Positions 8,712 to 18,518 of a stretch of 64,000 bases of DNA are shown here, in pieces. The DNA is taken from positions 558,001 through 622,000 of the forward strand of contig NZ_JACSKC010000001.1 of NCBI RefSeq assembly GCF_018617395.1. Reading direction: 5' to 3'. Under the pieces are notes generated by a model. It did no database searches, was not told where the DNA came from, and saw only the letters and a list, made by a program, of their open reading frames with translations. A program made the translations under genes and the position numbers. Numbering within the stretch: position 1 is the first letter of the stretch; each line of letters opens with the position of its first letter. The stretch comes from Exiguobacterium sp. s48. Lineage in GTDB: Bacteria; Bacillota; Bacilli; Exiguobacteriales; Exiguobacteriaceae.

Positions 8712-8734
8712 AGTCGCCGAGAGGCGGCTTTTTT
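8712..8734 (+). terminator. Terminator after hup
   Basis: AGTCGCC (8712-8718) and GGCGGCT (8723-8729) form a 7-bp stem with one G-T pair, loop GAGA, then six T. Confidence 0.8.
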
Positions 8735-8776
8735 GTTGGGTTTACGAGTTCGAATGACGTGAATGTGACAAAAATG

Positions 8777-8785
8777 TGCTATACT
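8777..8785 (+). promoter_or_regulatory. Extended -10 promoter of the hepS-menG-hepT operon
   Basis: TGCTATACT is an extended -10 element ending 38 bp ahead of hepS. A TGACG sequence upstream is at poor spacing for a -35. Confidence 0.5.
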
Positions 8786-8823
8786 ATGTCAGAATGACAA
8801 TGAAGTGGACGAGGGGGGATAGC

Positions 8824-9396
8824 ATGGAACAGTTGACAAATGAATTCGTTGTCACAGACCTTGCTCGTCAAATCGAACAACGTATGAATCATCCTTATTT
8901 GACGAAACACGAAATTGTACCAGCGGTCGATTTTTTGTTGCTTCGTTGGATGGTTGAGATGATTGATTTGGAATCGATTGAGCATCGACAACTCGTGATG
9001 GCAACGTATTTCGCACATCAAGCGCTCGAATTACACGATCAAGTGAACAGTAGTCCGAAAGGTTCTTTAGCGCGACAATTAAAAGTGCTCGCTGGCGATT
9101 TTGCCTCGGCTCAGTTTTATAAAATTTTGACTGGATTTCCATCGTCATATAGTAATCGATTTGGACAGTCTGTACAACGGGTCAATGCGGCAAAATGTAC
9201 GTTACTACTCGAGACGAACGTTCCGATGAACGTCTGGCTCGAAGCGAACATCGGATTGATTCAAACGCTTGCCGAATTGCTTGAACGGCCATATTTGACA
9301 ACGAGCGGGAAACGACTGATTGAACAGAAAGCGACGGCGCTTAGACAAGATCAAAAAGAGCAACTCACGACATTGCTTGCGCATGCGGTCGCTTAG
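8824..9396 (+). CDS. hepS: Heptaprenyl diphosphate synthase component I
   Basis: Regulatory or small subunit of heptaprenyl diphosphate synthase, which makes the C35 side chain of menaquinone-7. 190 residues from the ATG at 8824, behind GAGGGGGGATAG. Sequence is alpha-helical and acidic without the DDxxD motifs, as expected for component I, and contains the family-like segment [10 protein letters not shown]. Identity rests mainly on position in the conserved hepS-menG-hepT trio. B. subtilis HepS is longer (about 250 residues). Confidence 0.8.
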   Translation: MEQLTNEFVVTDLARQIEQRMNHPYLTKHEIVPAVDFLLLRWMVEMIDLESIEHRQLVMATYFAHQALELHDQVNSSPKGSLARQLKVLAGDFASAQFYKILTGFPSSYSNRFGQSVQRVNAAKCTLLLETNVPMNVWLEANIGLIQTLAELLERPYLTTSGKRLIEQKATALRQDQKEQLTTLLAHAVA

Positions 9397-9416
9397 AACG
9401 GAAAGGATGTTACGCG

Positions 9417-10118
9417 TTGCAACCGATAGAAAAAGAGCAAAAAGTATATGAAGTATTTCAATCTATTTCTCCGAGCTACGATACGATGAACTCGATTATC
9501 AGCTTCCGACTTCACAAATGGTGGCGTCGGACGACGATGAAAAAAATGAACGTCTTTCCGGGGGCCAAATGTTTAGACGTTTGTTGTGGGACCGCCGACT
9601 GGACGATTCAATTGGCGGAAGCTGCAGGGAACACGGGTGTCGTGAAGGGGCTCGACTTTTCAGAGAATATGTTAAAAGTGGGAGAAGAAAAAGTTAAATC
9701 GCTACCGAACGTTGAATTACTACACGGAAACGCGATGGCTTTGCCGTTTGGTGACAATTCATTTGATTATGTCACGATTGGGTTTGGACTTCGAAACGTC
9801 CCGGACTACATGACGGTATTGCGCGAGATGCATCGCGTCTTGAAACCAGGGGGCACGGTCGTGTGTCTTGAAACGAGTCAACCGACGGCACCTGTCTTCA
9901 AAGAGTTGTATCGGTTCTATTTCGGGACGGTTATGCCGTTATTCGGAAAAGTGTTCGCAGGCTCATATGATCAGTACAAATGGCTTCAAGAATCGACTGA
10001 TCAATTTCCAGACCGTTTGACTTTGAAGCGTATGTTTGAAGATGCCGGGTTTGAACAAGTCGAAGTGAAGACATTCTCCGCTGGTGCATGTGCCATGCAT
10101 CTAGGAAAGAAGTGGTGA
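9417..10118 (+). CDS. menG: Demethylmenaquinone methyltransferase
   Basis: SAM-dependent last step of menaquinone synthesis (UbiE/MenG family). 233 residues starting at TTG 9417 behind AAAGGA at 9 nt. The SAM-binding loop [10 protein letters not shown] lies at 53-62, and GFGLRNVPD and the post-II segment LKPGG follow in order. It lies between the two subunits of the prenyl synthase that makes its substrate's side chain; hepT starts 3 nt after its stop. Confidence 0.95.
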   Translation: MQPIEKEQKVYEVFQSISPSYDTMNSIISFRLHKWWRRTTMKKMNVFPGAKCLDVCCGTADWTIQLAEAAGNTGVVKGLDFSENMLKVGEEKVKSLPNVELLHGNAMALPFGDNSFDYVTIGFGLRNVPDYMTVLREMHRVLKPGGTVVCLETSQPTAPVFKELYRFYFGTVMPLFGKVFAGSYDQYKWLQESTDQFPDRLTLKRMFEDAGFEQVEVKTFSAGACAMHLGKKW

Positions 10119-10121
10119 ATC

Positions 10122-11084
10122 ATGTCTTTGAAGCGACTTTATCGTCATATGAACCGAGAGATTGATCAAATTGATCAATTTTTATCTACTCGAGTCAGGA
10201 CGGACCACCCTGTCATCGAGTCAGCATCGCGTCAACTACTCGATGCTGGTGGAAAACGTATCCGACCAGCCTTTGTCCTATTGAGTGCAGGATTCGGTGA
10301 GACGAAAGATATCCGTTTGACGAAAGTTGCCTCAAGTCTTGAACTGATTCATATGGCATCACTCGTCCATGACGATGTGATTGATGATGCGATTCTCCGT
10401 CGCGGCAAACCGACCGTGATGGAGCGATATGATGAAACGGTGGCGATGTATACGGGAAATACGTTGTTCGGTGAGGCGATTCGTCTCGTGTCTGAGATTG
10501 AGTCACCAGAAGTGATGCGCATCATGTCGGATACGATGGAGCGGATCTGTGTCGGTGAAATTAATCAAATCCAAGATCAATATGAGTGGGGACAGTCACC
10601 AAAGCGTTATTTGGACCGAATTGCCCGGAAAACCGCCCTGTTGATAGAGACGAGTTGTGCAGCAGGTGCCGTCATTTCAGGCGCATCTCCGTCTGTTGTA
10701 AAGCAATTAAGCTTATTCGGGTATGATATCGGCATGGCCTTTCAAATGACAGATGATTTACTCGACTTCACAGCAAAAAGTTTTCAACTTGGAAAGCCGG
10801 TCGGTGAAGATTTGAAGCACGGTCATAAGACGTTGCCTCTCTTATACTCCGCAGAGGACCCCCGCTTTTATGAACGTCTTCGCCAAGTCAATGTCTCGAC
10901 AGACCCTGAATTGACGAAGTCTCTCGTACGAGAAGTACAGCGAAATGGGGCACTTGAGCGTAGCCAACGAACGATTGATCGCTACGTGGAACGTGCCATC
11001 CGCCGATTAGACGGTTTGCCAGATCATCCCGATAAACGCTCGTTGATTGAAATTGCACAATATATCGGAAAGCGGAAATGGTAA
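10122..11084 (+). CDS. hepT: Heptaprenyl diphosphate synthase component II
   Basis: Catalytic subunit of the trans-prenyl synthase. 320 residues. The first aspartate-rich motif DDVIDD lies at 84-89, the second (MTDDLLD) near 209-215; GGKRIRP (43-49) binds IPP. Probable partner is the hepS product. Chain length C35 is inferred from the two-subunit arrangement, which single-chain octaprenyl or farnesyl synthases lack. Confidence 0.93.
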   Translation: MSLKRLYRHMNREIDQIDQFLSTRVRTDHPVIESASRQLLDAGGKRIRPAFVLLSAGFGETKDIRLTKVASSLELIHMASLVHDDVIDDAILRRGKPTVMERYDETVAMYTGNTLFGEAIRLVSEIESPEVMRIMSDTMERICVGEINQIQDQYEWGQSPKRYLDRIARKTALLIETSCAAGAVISGASPSVVKQLSLFGYDIGMAFQMTDDLLDFTAKSFQLGKPVGEDLKHGHKTLPLLYSAEDPRFYERLRQVNVSTDPELTKSLVREVQRNGALERSQRTIDRYVERAIRRLDGLPDHPDKRSLIEIAQYIGKRKW

Positions 11085-11101
11085 ATGCCTGATGTAACCC
11101 C

Positions 11102-11130
11102 TTTCAAAAATGTGTCGGACCGTGTACACT
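11102..11130 (+). promoter_or_regulatory. Possible ndk promoter
   Basis: TTTCAA (11102-11107), 17-nt spacer, TACACT (11125-11130). The -10 lies in a TGTACAC palindrome and another TGTAC-like stretch (CGTACAC) follows 20 bp on. Confidence 0.4.
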
Positions 11131-11176
11131 TAATACGTACATCGTACACATTTATTGACTTAGGGGGATTTGGGGA

Positions 11177-11596
11177 ATGGAAAAGACATTTTTAATGGTT
11201 AAACCTGATGGGGTAAAACGCGGATTGATTGGGGAAATCATCTCACGTTTTGAAAACAAAGGATATACGTTGAACCGTCTCGAAATGGTGACACCGACAG
11301 TTGAGGTCGCAGAGGCACACTACGCAGAGCATAAAGAAAAGCCGTTCTTTGGTGAATTGGTCGAGTTTTTGACTTCTGGTCCGGTCGTCGCGATGGAATG
11401 GGAAGGTGAGGACATCGTGGCCGTCTCTCGTCTGATGATTGGGAAGACAAAGCCAGTCGATGCTCAACCAGGAACCATTCGCGGTGATTTTGCATCGACA
11501 ATGTCACAAAACGTGATTCATGGTTCTGATAGTGTGGAAAGCGCAGAACGCGAACTTGGACTTTGGTTCGCAAAAGTGGCCTCACACGTTTCATGA
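11177..11596 (+). CDS. ndk: Nucleoside diphosphate kinase
   Basis: Transfers the gamma phosphate between nucleoside triphosphates and diphosphates through a phosphohistidine. 139 residues, normal for a short Ndk. The N-terminal signature [14 protein letters not shown] (3-16) and the active-site motif NVIHGSDS (His near 115) are intact. Start ATG at 11177 behind AGGGGGATTTGGGG. Monocistronic with its own terminator; same place as in B. subtilis, between hepT and cheR. Confidence 0.97.
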   Translation: MEKTFLMVKPDGVKRGLIGEIISRFENKGYTLNRLEMVTPTVEVAEAHYAEHKEKPFFGELVEFLTSGPVVAMEWEGEDIVAVSRLMIGKTKPVDAQPGTIRGDFASTMSQNVIHGSDSVESAERELGLWFAKVASHVS

Positions 11597-11603
11597 CTTT
11601 TCG

Positions 11604-11629
11604 AGGGACGGGGAAACCTGTCCCTTTTT
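11604..11629 (+). terminator. Terminator after ndk
   Basis: AGGGACGG (11604-11611) and CTGTCCCT (11618-11625) form an 8-bp stem with one G-T pair, followed by five T. Confidence 0.8.
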
Positions 11630-11697
11630 CGTTCCTTTGGAAATGTCTTCGGTCACTTGAAAGATGAAATGAGAAAGAATTGAGGTTGAAATTGGTG

Positions 11698-12477
11698 ATG
11701 AATGATTATGCCATCTTTGTAAAAAAGTTTTATATCAAGTCGGGCATTGACTTGAACTTATATAAAGAGGCGCAGATGAAGCGCCGTATGGTCGCCTTGC
11801 GTGAGAAAAAAGGGTACGCATCGTTTTTAGAGTATTTGAAAGCGATGGATACGAATCGTGAGTTGTATGAAGAGTTTTTGGATCGGATGACGATCAACGT
11901 CAGTGAGTTTTACCGAAACCCGATTCGATGGCAACAACTTGAAGAAGATATCCTTCCACATTTGATTCGAACGAGCCAAGGGAAACTACGCGTTTGGAGC
12001 GCAGCTTGTTCAACAGGGGAAGAGCCCTACTCGCTCGCCATGTTGCTGTCGAAACATTTAGCCCCGTCTCAATTCTCTATCATGGCGACAGACCTAGATG
12101 ATGTTGTGATCGAAAAAGCGAAACAAGGAAAGTATCATGAACGGGCGCTGATCGATTTACCTGAAGAGTTTCAAAAGCGCTACTTCACGCGTCGTGGAGA
12201 TGACTATTTCATTTCAGATGAGATCAAGCAATTGGTGACGTTTAAAAAACACAATCTGTTAGCGGACGTGTATGAGCGTAACTTTGACTTGATCGTGTGT
12301 CGCAATGTCTTGATCTACTTCACGGAAGAAGCAAAAGAAAAAGTATACACATCTTTCCAACGGGCGCTGCGTCCAGGAGGAATGCTATTTGTAGGTGGGA
12401 CAGAACAGATTTTCCAACCGAAGCGTTACGGCTATGCGATGAAGCAAAGTTTCTTTTATGAAAAAATAGATGGATGA
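11698..12477 (+). CDS. cheR: Chemotaxis protein methyltransferase CheR
   Basis: Methylates glutamates of chemoreceptors with SAM, giving chemotactic adaptation. 259 residues from the ATG at 11698; in-frame TTG codons upstream (11680, 11686) are less like the family. The N-terminal helical domain contains YKEAQMKRRM and NVSEFYRN; the SAM loop AACSTGEEPYSLAML follows near 105-119 and VCRNVLIYF near 204. It stands apart from other chemotaxis genes between ndk and aroC, exactly as in B. subtilis. Aro genes start 9 nt after its stop, so it may be co-transcribed with them. Confidence 0.94.
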   Translation: MNDYAIFVKKFYIKSGIDLNLYKEAQMKRRMVALREKKGYASFLEYLKAMDTNRELYEEFLDRMTINVSEFYRNPIRWQQLEEDILPHLIRTSQGKLRVWSAACSTGEEPYSLAMLLSKHLAPSQFSIMATDLDDVVIEKAKQGKYHERALIDLPEEFQKRYFTRRGDDYFISDEIKQLVTFKKHNLLADVYERNFDLIVCRNVLIYFTEEAKEKVYTSFQRALRPGGMLFVGGTEQIFQPKRYGYAMKQSFFYEKIDG

Positions 12478-12486
12478 GGTGAATGG

Positions 12487-13650
12487 ATGCGTTATTTGAC
12501 AGCTGGTGAATCACATGGTCCCGGTCTGACGGTCATTATTGAAGGTGCCCCTGCCGGCCTGACAGTAGATTTAAACCAAATCAACTTGGAGTTGAAGAAA
12601 CGTCAGTCGGGATACGGGCGCGGACGACGCATGCAAATTGAATCGGACGAGGTCGCTGTTCGCTCGGGGATCCGACACGGAAAGACGACCGGTGCCCCGA
12701 TTACATTTTGGATTGAAAATAAAGACCACACACATTGGAAACATGTGATGCAAGCAGAACCTATTACGGATGATATGGAAGTGAAGCGCCGCATCTCACG
12801 CCCGAGACCGGGGCACGCTGACCTCGTCGGTGGACTGAAGTATGGACACCGTGACTTACGTGACGTGTTGGAGCGTTCGAGCGCAAGAGAAACGGCTGCA
12901 CGAGTAGCCGTCGGTGCCTTTTGTAAACAACTCCTTCAACAATTGGGTATGTCTTTATTCAGTTACGTGAAAGTGATTGGCGGGGAGAAAGCAGAAGTGA
13001 AGACGGTACAGTCAATCGAGGAAGCACGACAACTTGTCGATACGTCTCCGGTCCGTACCCTTGACTCCGATGCGGAACAGAGAATGATGCAAAAAATTGA
13101 TGAAGCGAAAGCGAACGGTGACTCGATTGGTGGAATCGTCTGTACGGAAGTGCACGGTGTCATTCCGGGTCTCGGTTCTTACGTGCAGTACGATCGGAAG
13201 CTAGATGCGAAGATTGCGCAGGCCGTCATGAGTGTGAACGCGTTTAAAGGGGTCGAGTTTGGAGACGGATTCGACATGGCCTACCGACCAGGTTCGCAAG
13301 TGATGGATCCGATCGCCTATGAAGAGAATGGTTACACACGACTCAGTAATCATCTTGGAGGGTTTGAAGGTGGTATGACGACGGGCATGCCAATCGTCTG
13401 TTCAGCGGTCATGAAACCGATTCCGACACTTTACAAACCGCTACAGTCGGTCGACATCGATACAAAAGAGGCGTTTCTCGCTCAAATCGAACGCAGTGAC
13501 TCTTGTGCCGTACCGGCAGCGTCGCTCGTCGTGGAAGCGGTCATCGCCTTTGAGATGGCGAAAGAAGTGTGTGAAACGTTCGGGCAGGACACAATGGAAC
13601 GAATCAAACACCGTGTGGAGGAATACCGAGAGGAGCTACGTGTATGGTGA
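12487..13650 (+). CDS. aroC: Chorismate synthase
   Basis: Removes phosphate from EPSP to give chorismate, using reduced FMN. 387 residues, close to the B. subtilis AroF length. Signatures: GESHGPGL (7-14), RRPGH-like [10 protein letters not shown] around 109-118, and [13 protein letters not shown] near 135-147. The ATG at 12487 follows GAGGTGAATG. First gene of a three-gene aro cluster; its end overlaps aroB by 7 nt. Confidence 0.97.
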   Translation: MRYLTAGESHGPGLTVIIEGAPAGLTVDLNQINLELKKRQSGYGRGRRMQIESDEVAVRSGIRHGKTTGAPITFWIENKDHTHWKHVMQAEPITDDMEVKRRISRPRPGHADLVGGLKYGHRDLRDVLERSSARETAARVAVGAFCKQLLQQLGMSLFSYVKVIGGEKAEVKTVQSIEEARQLVDTSPVRTLDSDAEQRMMQKIDEAKANGDSIGGIVCTEVHGVIPGLGSYVQYDRKLDAKIAQAVMSVNAFKGVEFGDGFDMAYRPGSQVMDPIAYEENGYTRLSNHLGGFEGGMTTGMPIVCSAVMKPIPTLYKPLQSVDIDTKEAFLAQIERSDSCAVPAASLVVEAVIAFEMAKEVCETFGQDTMERIKHRVEEYREELRVW

Positions 13651-14699
13651 CCATTCCGATTGCAGCATCGACTCCATATGACGTCATCGTCGACAACCAA
13701 GATCGTTGGATAGAAACATTCGATTGGTCTTATTATCCGACGATTTGGGTCGTCACAGACGAACAGGTGGATGCTCTCTACGGTTCATCATTTCGAAATC
13801 AATTATGTGCCGTTCATCCGCACGTCATTTGGTCCGTCGTCGAGGCGGGAGATGCTTCTAAATCCATCACACATCTTGAGCATCTTGTATCGGAAGGGCT
13901 GCGTCATGGTTGCGACCGTCAATCGCTCATCGTCGCTTTTGGTGGCGGGATGATTGGCGATTTAGCTGGGTTCTTAGCGAGTGTCTATATGCGCGGTGTC
14001 TCTTACATACAGGTTCCGACGACAATTTTAGCCCATGATTCTGCCGTTGGTGGAAAAGTAGCCGTCAATCATCCGCTCGCCAAAAATGCAATCGGTTCAT
14101 TTTACCAACCGATTGGTGTGTACTACAATGTGTCTCGACTCGCTTCCTTACCGGTTCAAGAAGTCCGGAGTGGTCTCGGGGAATTGATCAAACATGCGTA
14201 TTTGTCACGTCACGTCCTCGAATCCTCGTTCGAGGACGAATTGTTTTCAGCCTTGACCGAACGGGATGAGTTGGATTGGGTCACATGGCTCGCCAAAGGG
14301 ATCCGAGTGAAACAAGCCATCGTCGAAGCGGATGAACGAGAACAAGGGATCCGGGCATGGCTTAATTTTGGGCATACGTTCGGACACGCCCTCGAGTCAA
14401 TCGAAGCGTATCGTATCCCGCATGGGGAGTGCGTCTTACATGGGATGGTCTTTGCTTTCTTACTATCCAATGATGAGACACGTGCGAAGCGATTATTTGA
14501 TTGGATGCGTTTGAATGAGGTCACCGCAATCGATTGGAAACCGTTCGATCATTATGTGGAAAAAATGATTCGGGATAAAAAGAATCGAAATGGGATCATC
14601 CGTTTCGTGTTAATACGCGACTCCATTTCAGTGGAGGCGATTCAGCTCGCTGATATGCAATATACGTTTGAACAGATGAAGGGATGGTGGACAAGTTGA
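13644..14699 (+). CDS. aroB: 3-dehydroquinate synthase
   Basis: Second step of the shikimate pathway, NAD- and metal-dependent. 351 residues. The nucleotide segment [13 protein letters not shown] lies near 91-103, the [14 protein letters not shown] segment follows near 124-137, and the metal-ligand segments [12 protein letters not shown] and PHGE are present. It overlaps aroC at the start and aroA by 16 nt at the end, so the three are tightly coupled. Confidence 0.96.
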   Translation: MVTIPIAASTPYDVIVDNQDRWIETFDWSYYPTIWVVTDEQVDALYGSSFRNQLCAVHPHVIWSVVEAGDASKSITHLEHLVSEGLRHGCDRQSLIVAFGGGMIGDLAGFLASVYMRGVSYIQVPTTILAHDSAVGGKVAVNHPLAKNAIGSFYQPIGVYYNVSRLASLPVQEVRSGLGELIKHAYLSRHVLESSFEDELFSALTERDELDWVTWLAKGIRVKQAIVEADEREQGIRAWLNFGHTFGHALESIEAYRIPHGECVLHGMVFAFLLSNDETRAKRLFDWMRLNEVTAIDWKPFDHYVEKMIRDKKNRNGIIRFVLIRDSISVEAIQLADMQYTFEQMKGWWTS

Positions 14700-15946
14700 G
14701 TCTGAACGGTTCGATCCGAGTGCCAAGTGATAAATCAATCACTCACCGGGCACTCTTGTTTGGAATGATGTCGTCCGGTACGACATATGTAAAAAATCCG
14801 CTTCTTGGCGCCGATTGTCGTTCAACTCTTGAAGTGATCCGACGTTTAGGGGCAGAAGTAGTGGAACAAGATGATGAACTGATCATCAAAGGGATTGAGA
14901 CGCCGCATTCAGCCACTCTAGACTGCGGAAACTCTGGGACGACGATGCGCCTACTCATCGGCATCTTATCCGGCTATACCGGTTCGTTTGAACTCGTAGG
15001 CGACGCATCGCTGTCTAAGCGTCCGATGCGCCGCGTCACGTCCCCGCTTCTTGAGATGGGTGCGCACGTGAAAGGAGAAGTGGCACCACTTGTGATCGAG
15101 GGGACATCGTTAAAGGCGATCGACTATACGTTACCGATTGCGAGTGCTCAAGTGAAGTCGGCCATTCTTCTCGCCGGATTACGTGCCTCAGGAACAACGA
15201 TTGTTCGGGAACCTATGTTGTCCCGTGACCATACCGAACGGATGTTACCGCTTTTTGGCGCAGAGCTATCGATCTCAGAAGAAGAAGGGCAACGCGTCAT
15301 ACGTGTCGAACCTTCGCGGTTGACTGGGACGACGGTCGATGTACCGGCAGACCCATCGTCAGCAGCATTCTTTTGGGCAGGAGCGGCCATCATACCCGAT
15401 AGTCTGGTTACGACGACAGACGTTTGTTTAAATGAGACTCGAATCGGATTTTTACGTACGCTCGAGCGGATGGGAGCATTGATCACCATTTCAAATGAAC
15501 GTTCCGTCGGTAAAGAGCGAATCGGGGATGTCACTGTGAGAACGAGTGAACTGTCCGGGACGGTCATCGAAGGAGAAATGGTTCCTTCGCAAATTGACGA
15601 ATTGCCACTGTTCGCACTCGTCGCATCACAAGCATCAACGCCATCTGTCGTGAAAGATGCGGCGGAACTACGTGTGAAAGAGACCGACCGTATCGATTCG
15701 GTCGTCACTGAACTGCGAAAACTAGGTGTCGATATCGTTGGAACGGATGACGGGTTTATCGTAAAACCGAGTCGATTGCATGGAGGAGATGTCACCACTT
15801 ATGGAGATCACCGCTTGTCGATGATGCTTCAGATTGCTGAGCTGATGACTGATGATGTTGTCCATATTGAAGACATGGAAGCGTCCGAAGTGAGTTATCC
15901 TCGATTCCGTCTCGATTTACAACGAATCCAACGTAAGATAGAATAA
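14684..15946 (+). CDS. aroA: 3-phosphoshikimate 1-carboxyvinyltransferase (EPSP synthase)
   Basis: Condenses shikimate-3-phosphate with phosphoenolpyruvate to EPSP. 420 residues. PSDKSITHRALL (14-25), GNSGTTMRLL near 81-90, SLSKRPMRR near 109-117 and VKETDRI near 335 are intact. Start taken at ATG 14684, inside aroB; a TTG at 14696 is an alternative. In B. subtilis aroB and aroE are separated by aroH, trp genes, hisC and tyrA; here they are adjacent. Confidence 0.96.
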   Translation: MVDKLSLNGSIRVPSDKSITHRALLFGMMSSGTTYVKNPLLGADCRSTLEVIRRLGAEVVEQDDELIIKGIETPHSATLDCGNSGTTMRLLIGILSGYTGSFELVGDASLSKRPMRRVTSPLLEMGAHVKGEVAPLVIEGTSLKAIDYTLPIASAQVKSAILLAGLRASGTTIVREPMLSRDHTERMLPLFGAELSISEEEGQRVIRVEPSRLTGTTVDVPADPSSAAFFWAGAAIIPDSLVTTTDVCLNETRIGFLRTLERMGALITISNERSVGKERIGDVTVRTSELSGTVIEGEMVPSQIDELPLFALVASQASTPSVVKDAAELRVKETDRIDSVVTELRKLGVDIVGTDDGFIVKPSRLHGGDVTTYGDHRLSMMLQIAELMTDDVVHIEDMEASEVSYPRFRLDLQRIQRKIE

Positions 15947-15975
15947 CGACAAACCGATGGCCAGGAGGATGGAAC

Positions 15976-17250
15976 ATGCTAGATGAATCAGCACTAACAC
16001 ATATCATCGAGATGCTTGAGTCAGGAGAGACCGAGCATGCGCTCGTACACATAGAAGAACTCGAAAAAGAAGGATCGGACGATGATCGATTAGCCATCGC
16101 AGACCTTTATTTAGAGCTTGGACTTGCTGACCGGGCAACCGAGGTGCTTTCGAAATTGTACGTTGATTACGAGGGTGATCCGAATGTTGCGTTGTCGCTC
16201 GCGGAAGCATATTTAGACAGCAATCGCGAAGAAGAAGCGATTGCCGTACTTGAAAAAATCAATTCAGATGATGCGGAGACACAAGTGAGAAGTCTTGTAC
16301 TATTAGCGGATTTATATCAATCGCAGGGATTAGATGAAGTGGCCGTCAAAAAGCTGATGGAAGCACTCGAAAAAAATCCCGATGAACCGTTACTCATCTA
16401 TGGATTGGCTGAATTATATGCGTCGACGGGTTCTTTCGAACAAGCCATTCCTCTCTACGCGCGACTTCCAAAAATGAATCTACCGTCCGAGATCGATTAT
16501 CAGGCCGATTATGCGGAAGCCCTCACGATGGTCGGTTCATTCGAAGAAGCGCTTGAGGAGTATGAAAAAGCGAAGCATCGAGATTTAAATACCGTCTTCG
16601 GTCATGCGATGACGGCACATCGAATCGGTCGAGAGGAAGTCGCCATCAAGCAGTTCAAAGAACTTCAAGCGATGGACCCGGATTTTACATCCCTCTACCT
16701 TCCTTACACAGAATCGCTTGACGCGATCGGTCAAACGGATGAAGCACTTGAAATGATTGACCAAGGAATCACGCGAGATGATTACAATGATGAACTTCGT
16801 CATGTCAAAGCAAGACTGCTCCTTAAACTCGGTAATCGAGAAGGAGCCATTAAAGAATTGCGTGAAGCGCTCGTCTTGAACCCAGAATCGTTACAAGCAA
16901 CTGAACTGTTGTTGTCGATTTTATTCGAAGCAGGAGAACTAGATGATGTTCTCGAAACCATTGATGCACTCGAAGATCATACGACCTCACCGCTTATGAC
17001 CTGGTACAAGGCGAAAGCAAAATATGAACTCGAAGAATATGATGATGCGGTCAATCTATATGCCTCAATCGAGCCGATGATGAAAGAGGACGTGTCATTT
17101 GTGACAGAATGGGCTACACTGTTGATAGAGGAAGGTCGTCGACAAGATGCACGCCGAGTCGTAGAGCAATCGCTTGCACTAGTAATCGATCTAGAAGATC
17201 GCCAAGTGCTCGAAGATCAGCTCGAACAATTGTCTGATGACGTAGAATGA
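15976..17250 (+). CDS. ypiA: TPR-repeat protein, YpiA type
   Basis: 424 residues made almost wholly of tandem 34-residue TPR-like helical pairs, strongly acidic, no signal peptide. Length matches B. subtilis YpiA (423 residues), which sits at the same place after aroE. TPR arrays bind partner proteins; the partner is not known from sequence. The ATG at 15976 follows CAGGAGGATG. ypiB follows 23 nt later, so the two are co-transcribed. Confidence 0.85.
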   Translation: MLDESALTHIIEMLESGETEHALVHIEELEKEGSDDDRLAIADLYLELGLADRATEVLSKLYVDYEGDPNVALSLAEAYLDSNREEEAIAVLEKINSDDAETQVRSLVLLADLYQSQGLDEVAVKKLMEALEKNPDEPLLIYGLAELYASTGSFEQAIPLYARLPKMNLPSEIDYQADYAEALTMVGSFEEALEEYEKAKHRDLNTVFGHAMTAHRIGREEVAIKQFKELQAMDPDFTSLYLPYTESLDAIGQTDEALEMIDQGITRDDYNDELRHVKARLLLKLGNREGAIKELREALVLNPESLQATELLLSILFEAGELDDVLETIDALEDHTTSPLMTWYKAKAKYELEEYDDAVNLYASIEPMMKEDVSFVTEWATLLIEEGRRQDARRVVEQSLALVIDLEDRQVLEDQLEQLSDDVE

Positions 17251-17273
17251 TAATGGGAAGGGAATGAGGTCAG

Positions 17274-17807
17274 ATGGTCGAGCGGAAACGGAATTTTTTA
17301 AAGCGATTCGTCGCTCATCATACACTTCGGAAACGTGAAGCGAAGTGGATTCTTGACTATTGGTTGAGACATCCTGAAAAACTCGGAAATGTGCACTTCG
17401 TGACAAACGCTTCCGTATCACCGAGAAGTCTCGTCATGACGGCATACGGGTTTGATGGTGAACCGTTCCGATACCGTCGGGGAGACCTTGTGACCATGAA
17501 TCCTGAAAAGGCATATCATGACATCCGTCTACACGATGGCCCGATTTATGTGGAATTAAACTTCCAAGGAATGATGATTGACGAAAACTGGATCGATATC
17601 GTGGAGCAAAATCCATTCGAGCCTACAGCGGAAGTGAAAGATGAGGTTTCCTCTTCTGCGCAAACGGTCATTCAAGCTTCTGTTGCCCAGTTCGAAGAAG
17701 AGCGGTTATTGATTGAAATTGACAAAGCACTAGATCGTCGGGATGAAAATTTATTTCGTAACTTGACGAGCCGACTTCATCAAGTTCGTTCATCTAAATT
17801 ATTTTAA
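17274..17807 (+). CDS. ypiB: YpiB family protein (UPF0302) with IDEAL motif
   Basis: 177 residues. The N-terminal UPF0302 domain (about 5-115) is followed by a C-terminal IDEAL-type motif, IDKALDRRDENLFRNL near 147-162, as in B. subtilis YpiB. The family is linked to the cytochrome bc locus by position but has no assigned biochemical activity. The ATG at 17274 follows a GAGGTCAG. A strong terminator follows. Confidence 0.85.
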   Translation: MVERKRNFLKRFVAHHTLRKREAKWILDYWLRHPEKLGNVHFVTNASVSPRSLVMTAYGFDGEPFRYRRGDLVTMNPEKAYHDIRLHDGPIYVELNFQGMMIDENWIDIVEQNPFEPTAEVKDEVSSSAQTVIQASVAQFEEERLLIEIDKALDRRDENLFRNLTSRLHQVRSSKLF

Positions 17808-17810
17808 AAA

Positions 17811-17847
17811 AAACAAGCGCTTCCGTTCCGGTAGGCGCTTGTTTTTT
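17811..17847 (+). terminator. Terminator after ypiB
   Basis: AAACAAGCGC (17811-17820) pairs with GCGCTTGTTT (17835-17844), 14-nt loop, T-run following. Confidence 0.85.
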
Positions 17848-17967
17848 GGTATATTAATAACGTAGGAATACACAATTATTTCACAGTTCGTTCATAAGTT
17901 TGAAACGTGAACGAAGTCATGTACGCTACAATAGACATGATGAGATATGAAGGAGAGGAGGGAAAAG

Positions 17968-18408
17968 ATGAGGTTCGATAGTCAAGGGGCACTCCGCTCG
18001 ATTGCCGAAAGACAATACGTCGATACGCTCATCGTTCCGCTCGCAGAATTGGCGTTTGGTGAGGATATGGTTCGCAAAGCTGAAGGTTATGAAGTGATCC
18101 AAGCCGTCACGGCCGAAACAGAACGTCAATTATCTGGTCGAACGATGCTCAGCCCGACGATCAGTTACACCGATGTGGAAGCTGGTGTGGAATTGGCGCA
18201 GGATGTAGTGGCAAAAGCAGATTCATCTGGATTTTCTCACGTTTTATTTATTGCGTCAGACGTCCGTTTTAAATCGTTTGATTTGCCAATTTTGTTCGTA
18301 CCGCCACTTGCGCTCGGATCGATGTCGAGCGATCAGGCGCATACGATGGTTCAAAATTTTGCGACACAAGTCATCACGGAACTTTCGAGCCGTTGGATGG
18401 CGACATGA
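17968..18408 (+). CDS. ypiF: YpiF family protein (DUF2487)
   Basis: 146 residues from the ATG at 17968, six nt behind AGGAGG. Length and position immediately before qcrA match B. subtilis YpiF (DUF2487, about 148 residues). No signal peptide or membrane segment. Function is unknown; association with the bc complex is by position only. Confidence 0.8.
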   Translation: MRFDSQGALRSIAERQYVDTLIVPLAELAFGEDMVRKAEGYEVIQAVTAETERQLSGRTMLSPTISYTDVEAGVELAQDVVAKADSSGFSHVLFIASDVRFKSFDLPILFVPPLALGSMSSDQAHTMVQNFATQVITELSSRWMAT

Positions 18409-18413
18409 AGCGG

Positions 18414-18442
18414 TTGACGTAGAGGTTTTATTGATATACTAT
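18414..18442 (+). promoter_or_regulatory. Promoter of qcrABC
   Basis: TTGACG (18414-18419), 17-nt spacer, TACTAT (18437-18442), leaving a leader of about 70 nt before qcrA. Confidence 0.6.
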
Positions 18443-18518
18443 TTTGTTGAGTGAGAAATTTTTGTGAAGAATGCATAAAGAATTATGGGGTTATGCACAC
18501 GAATGAGGGGGGAACGAA

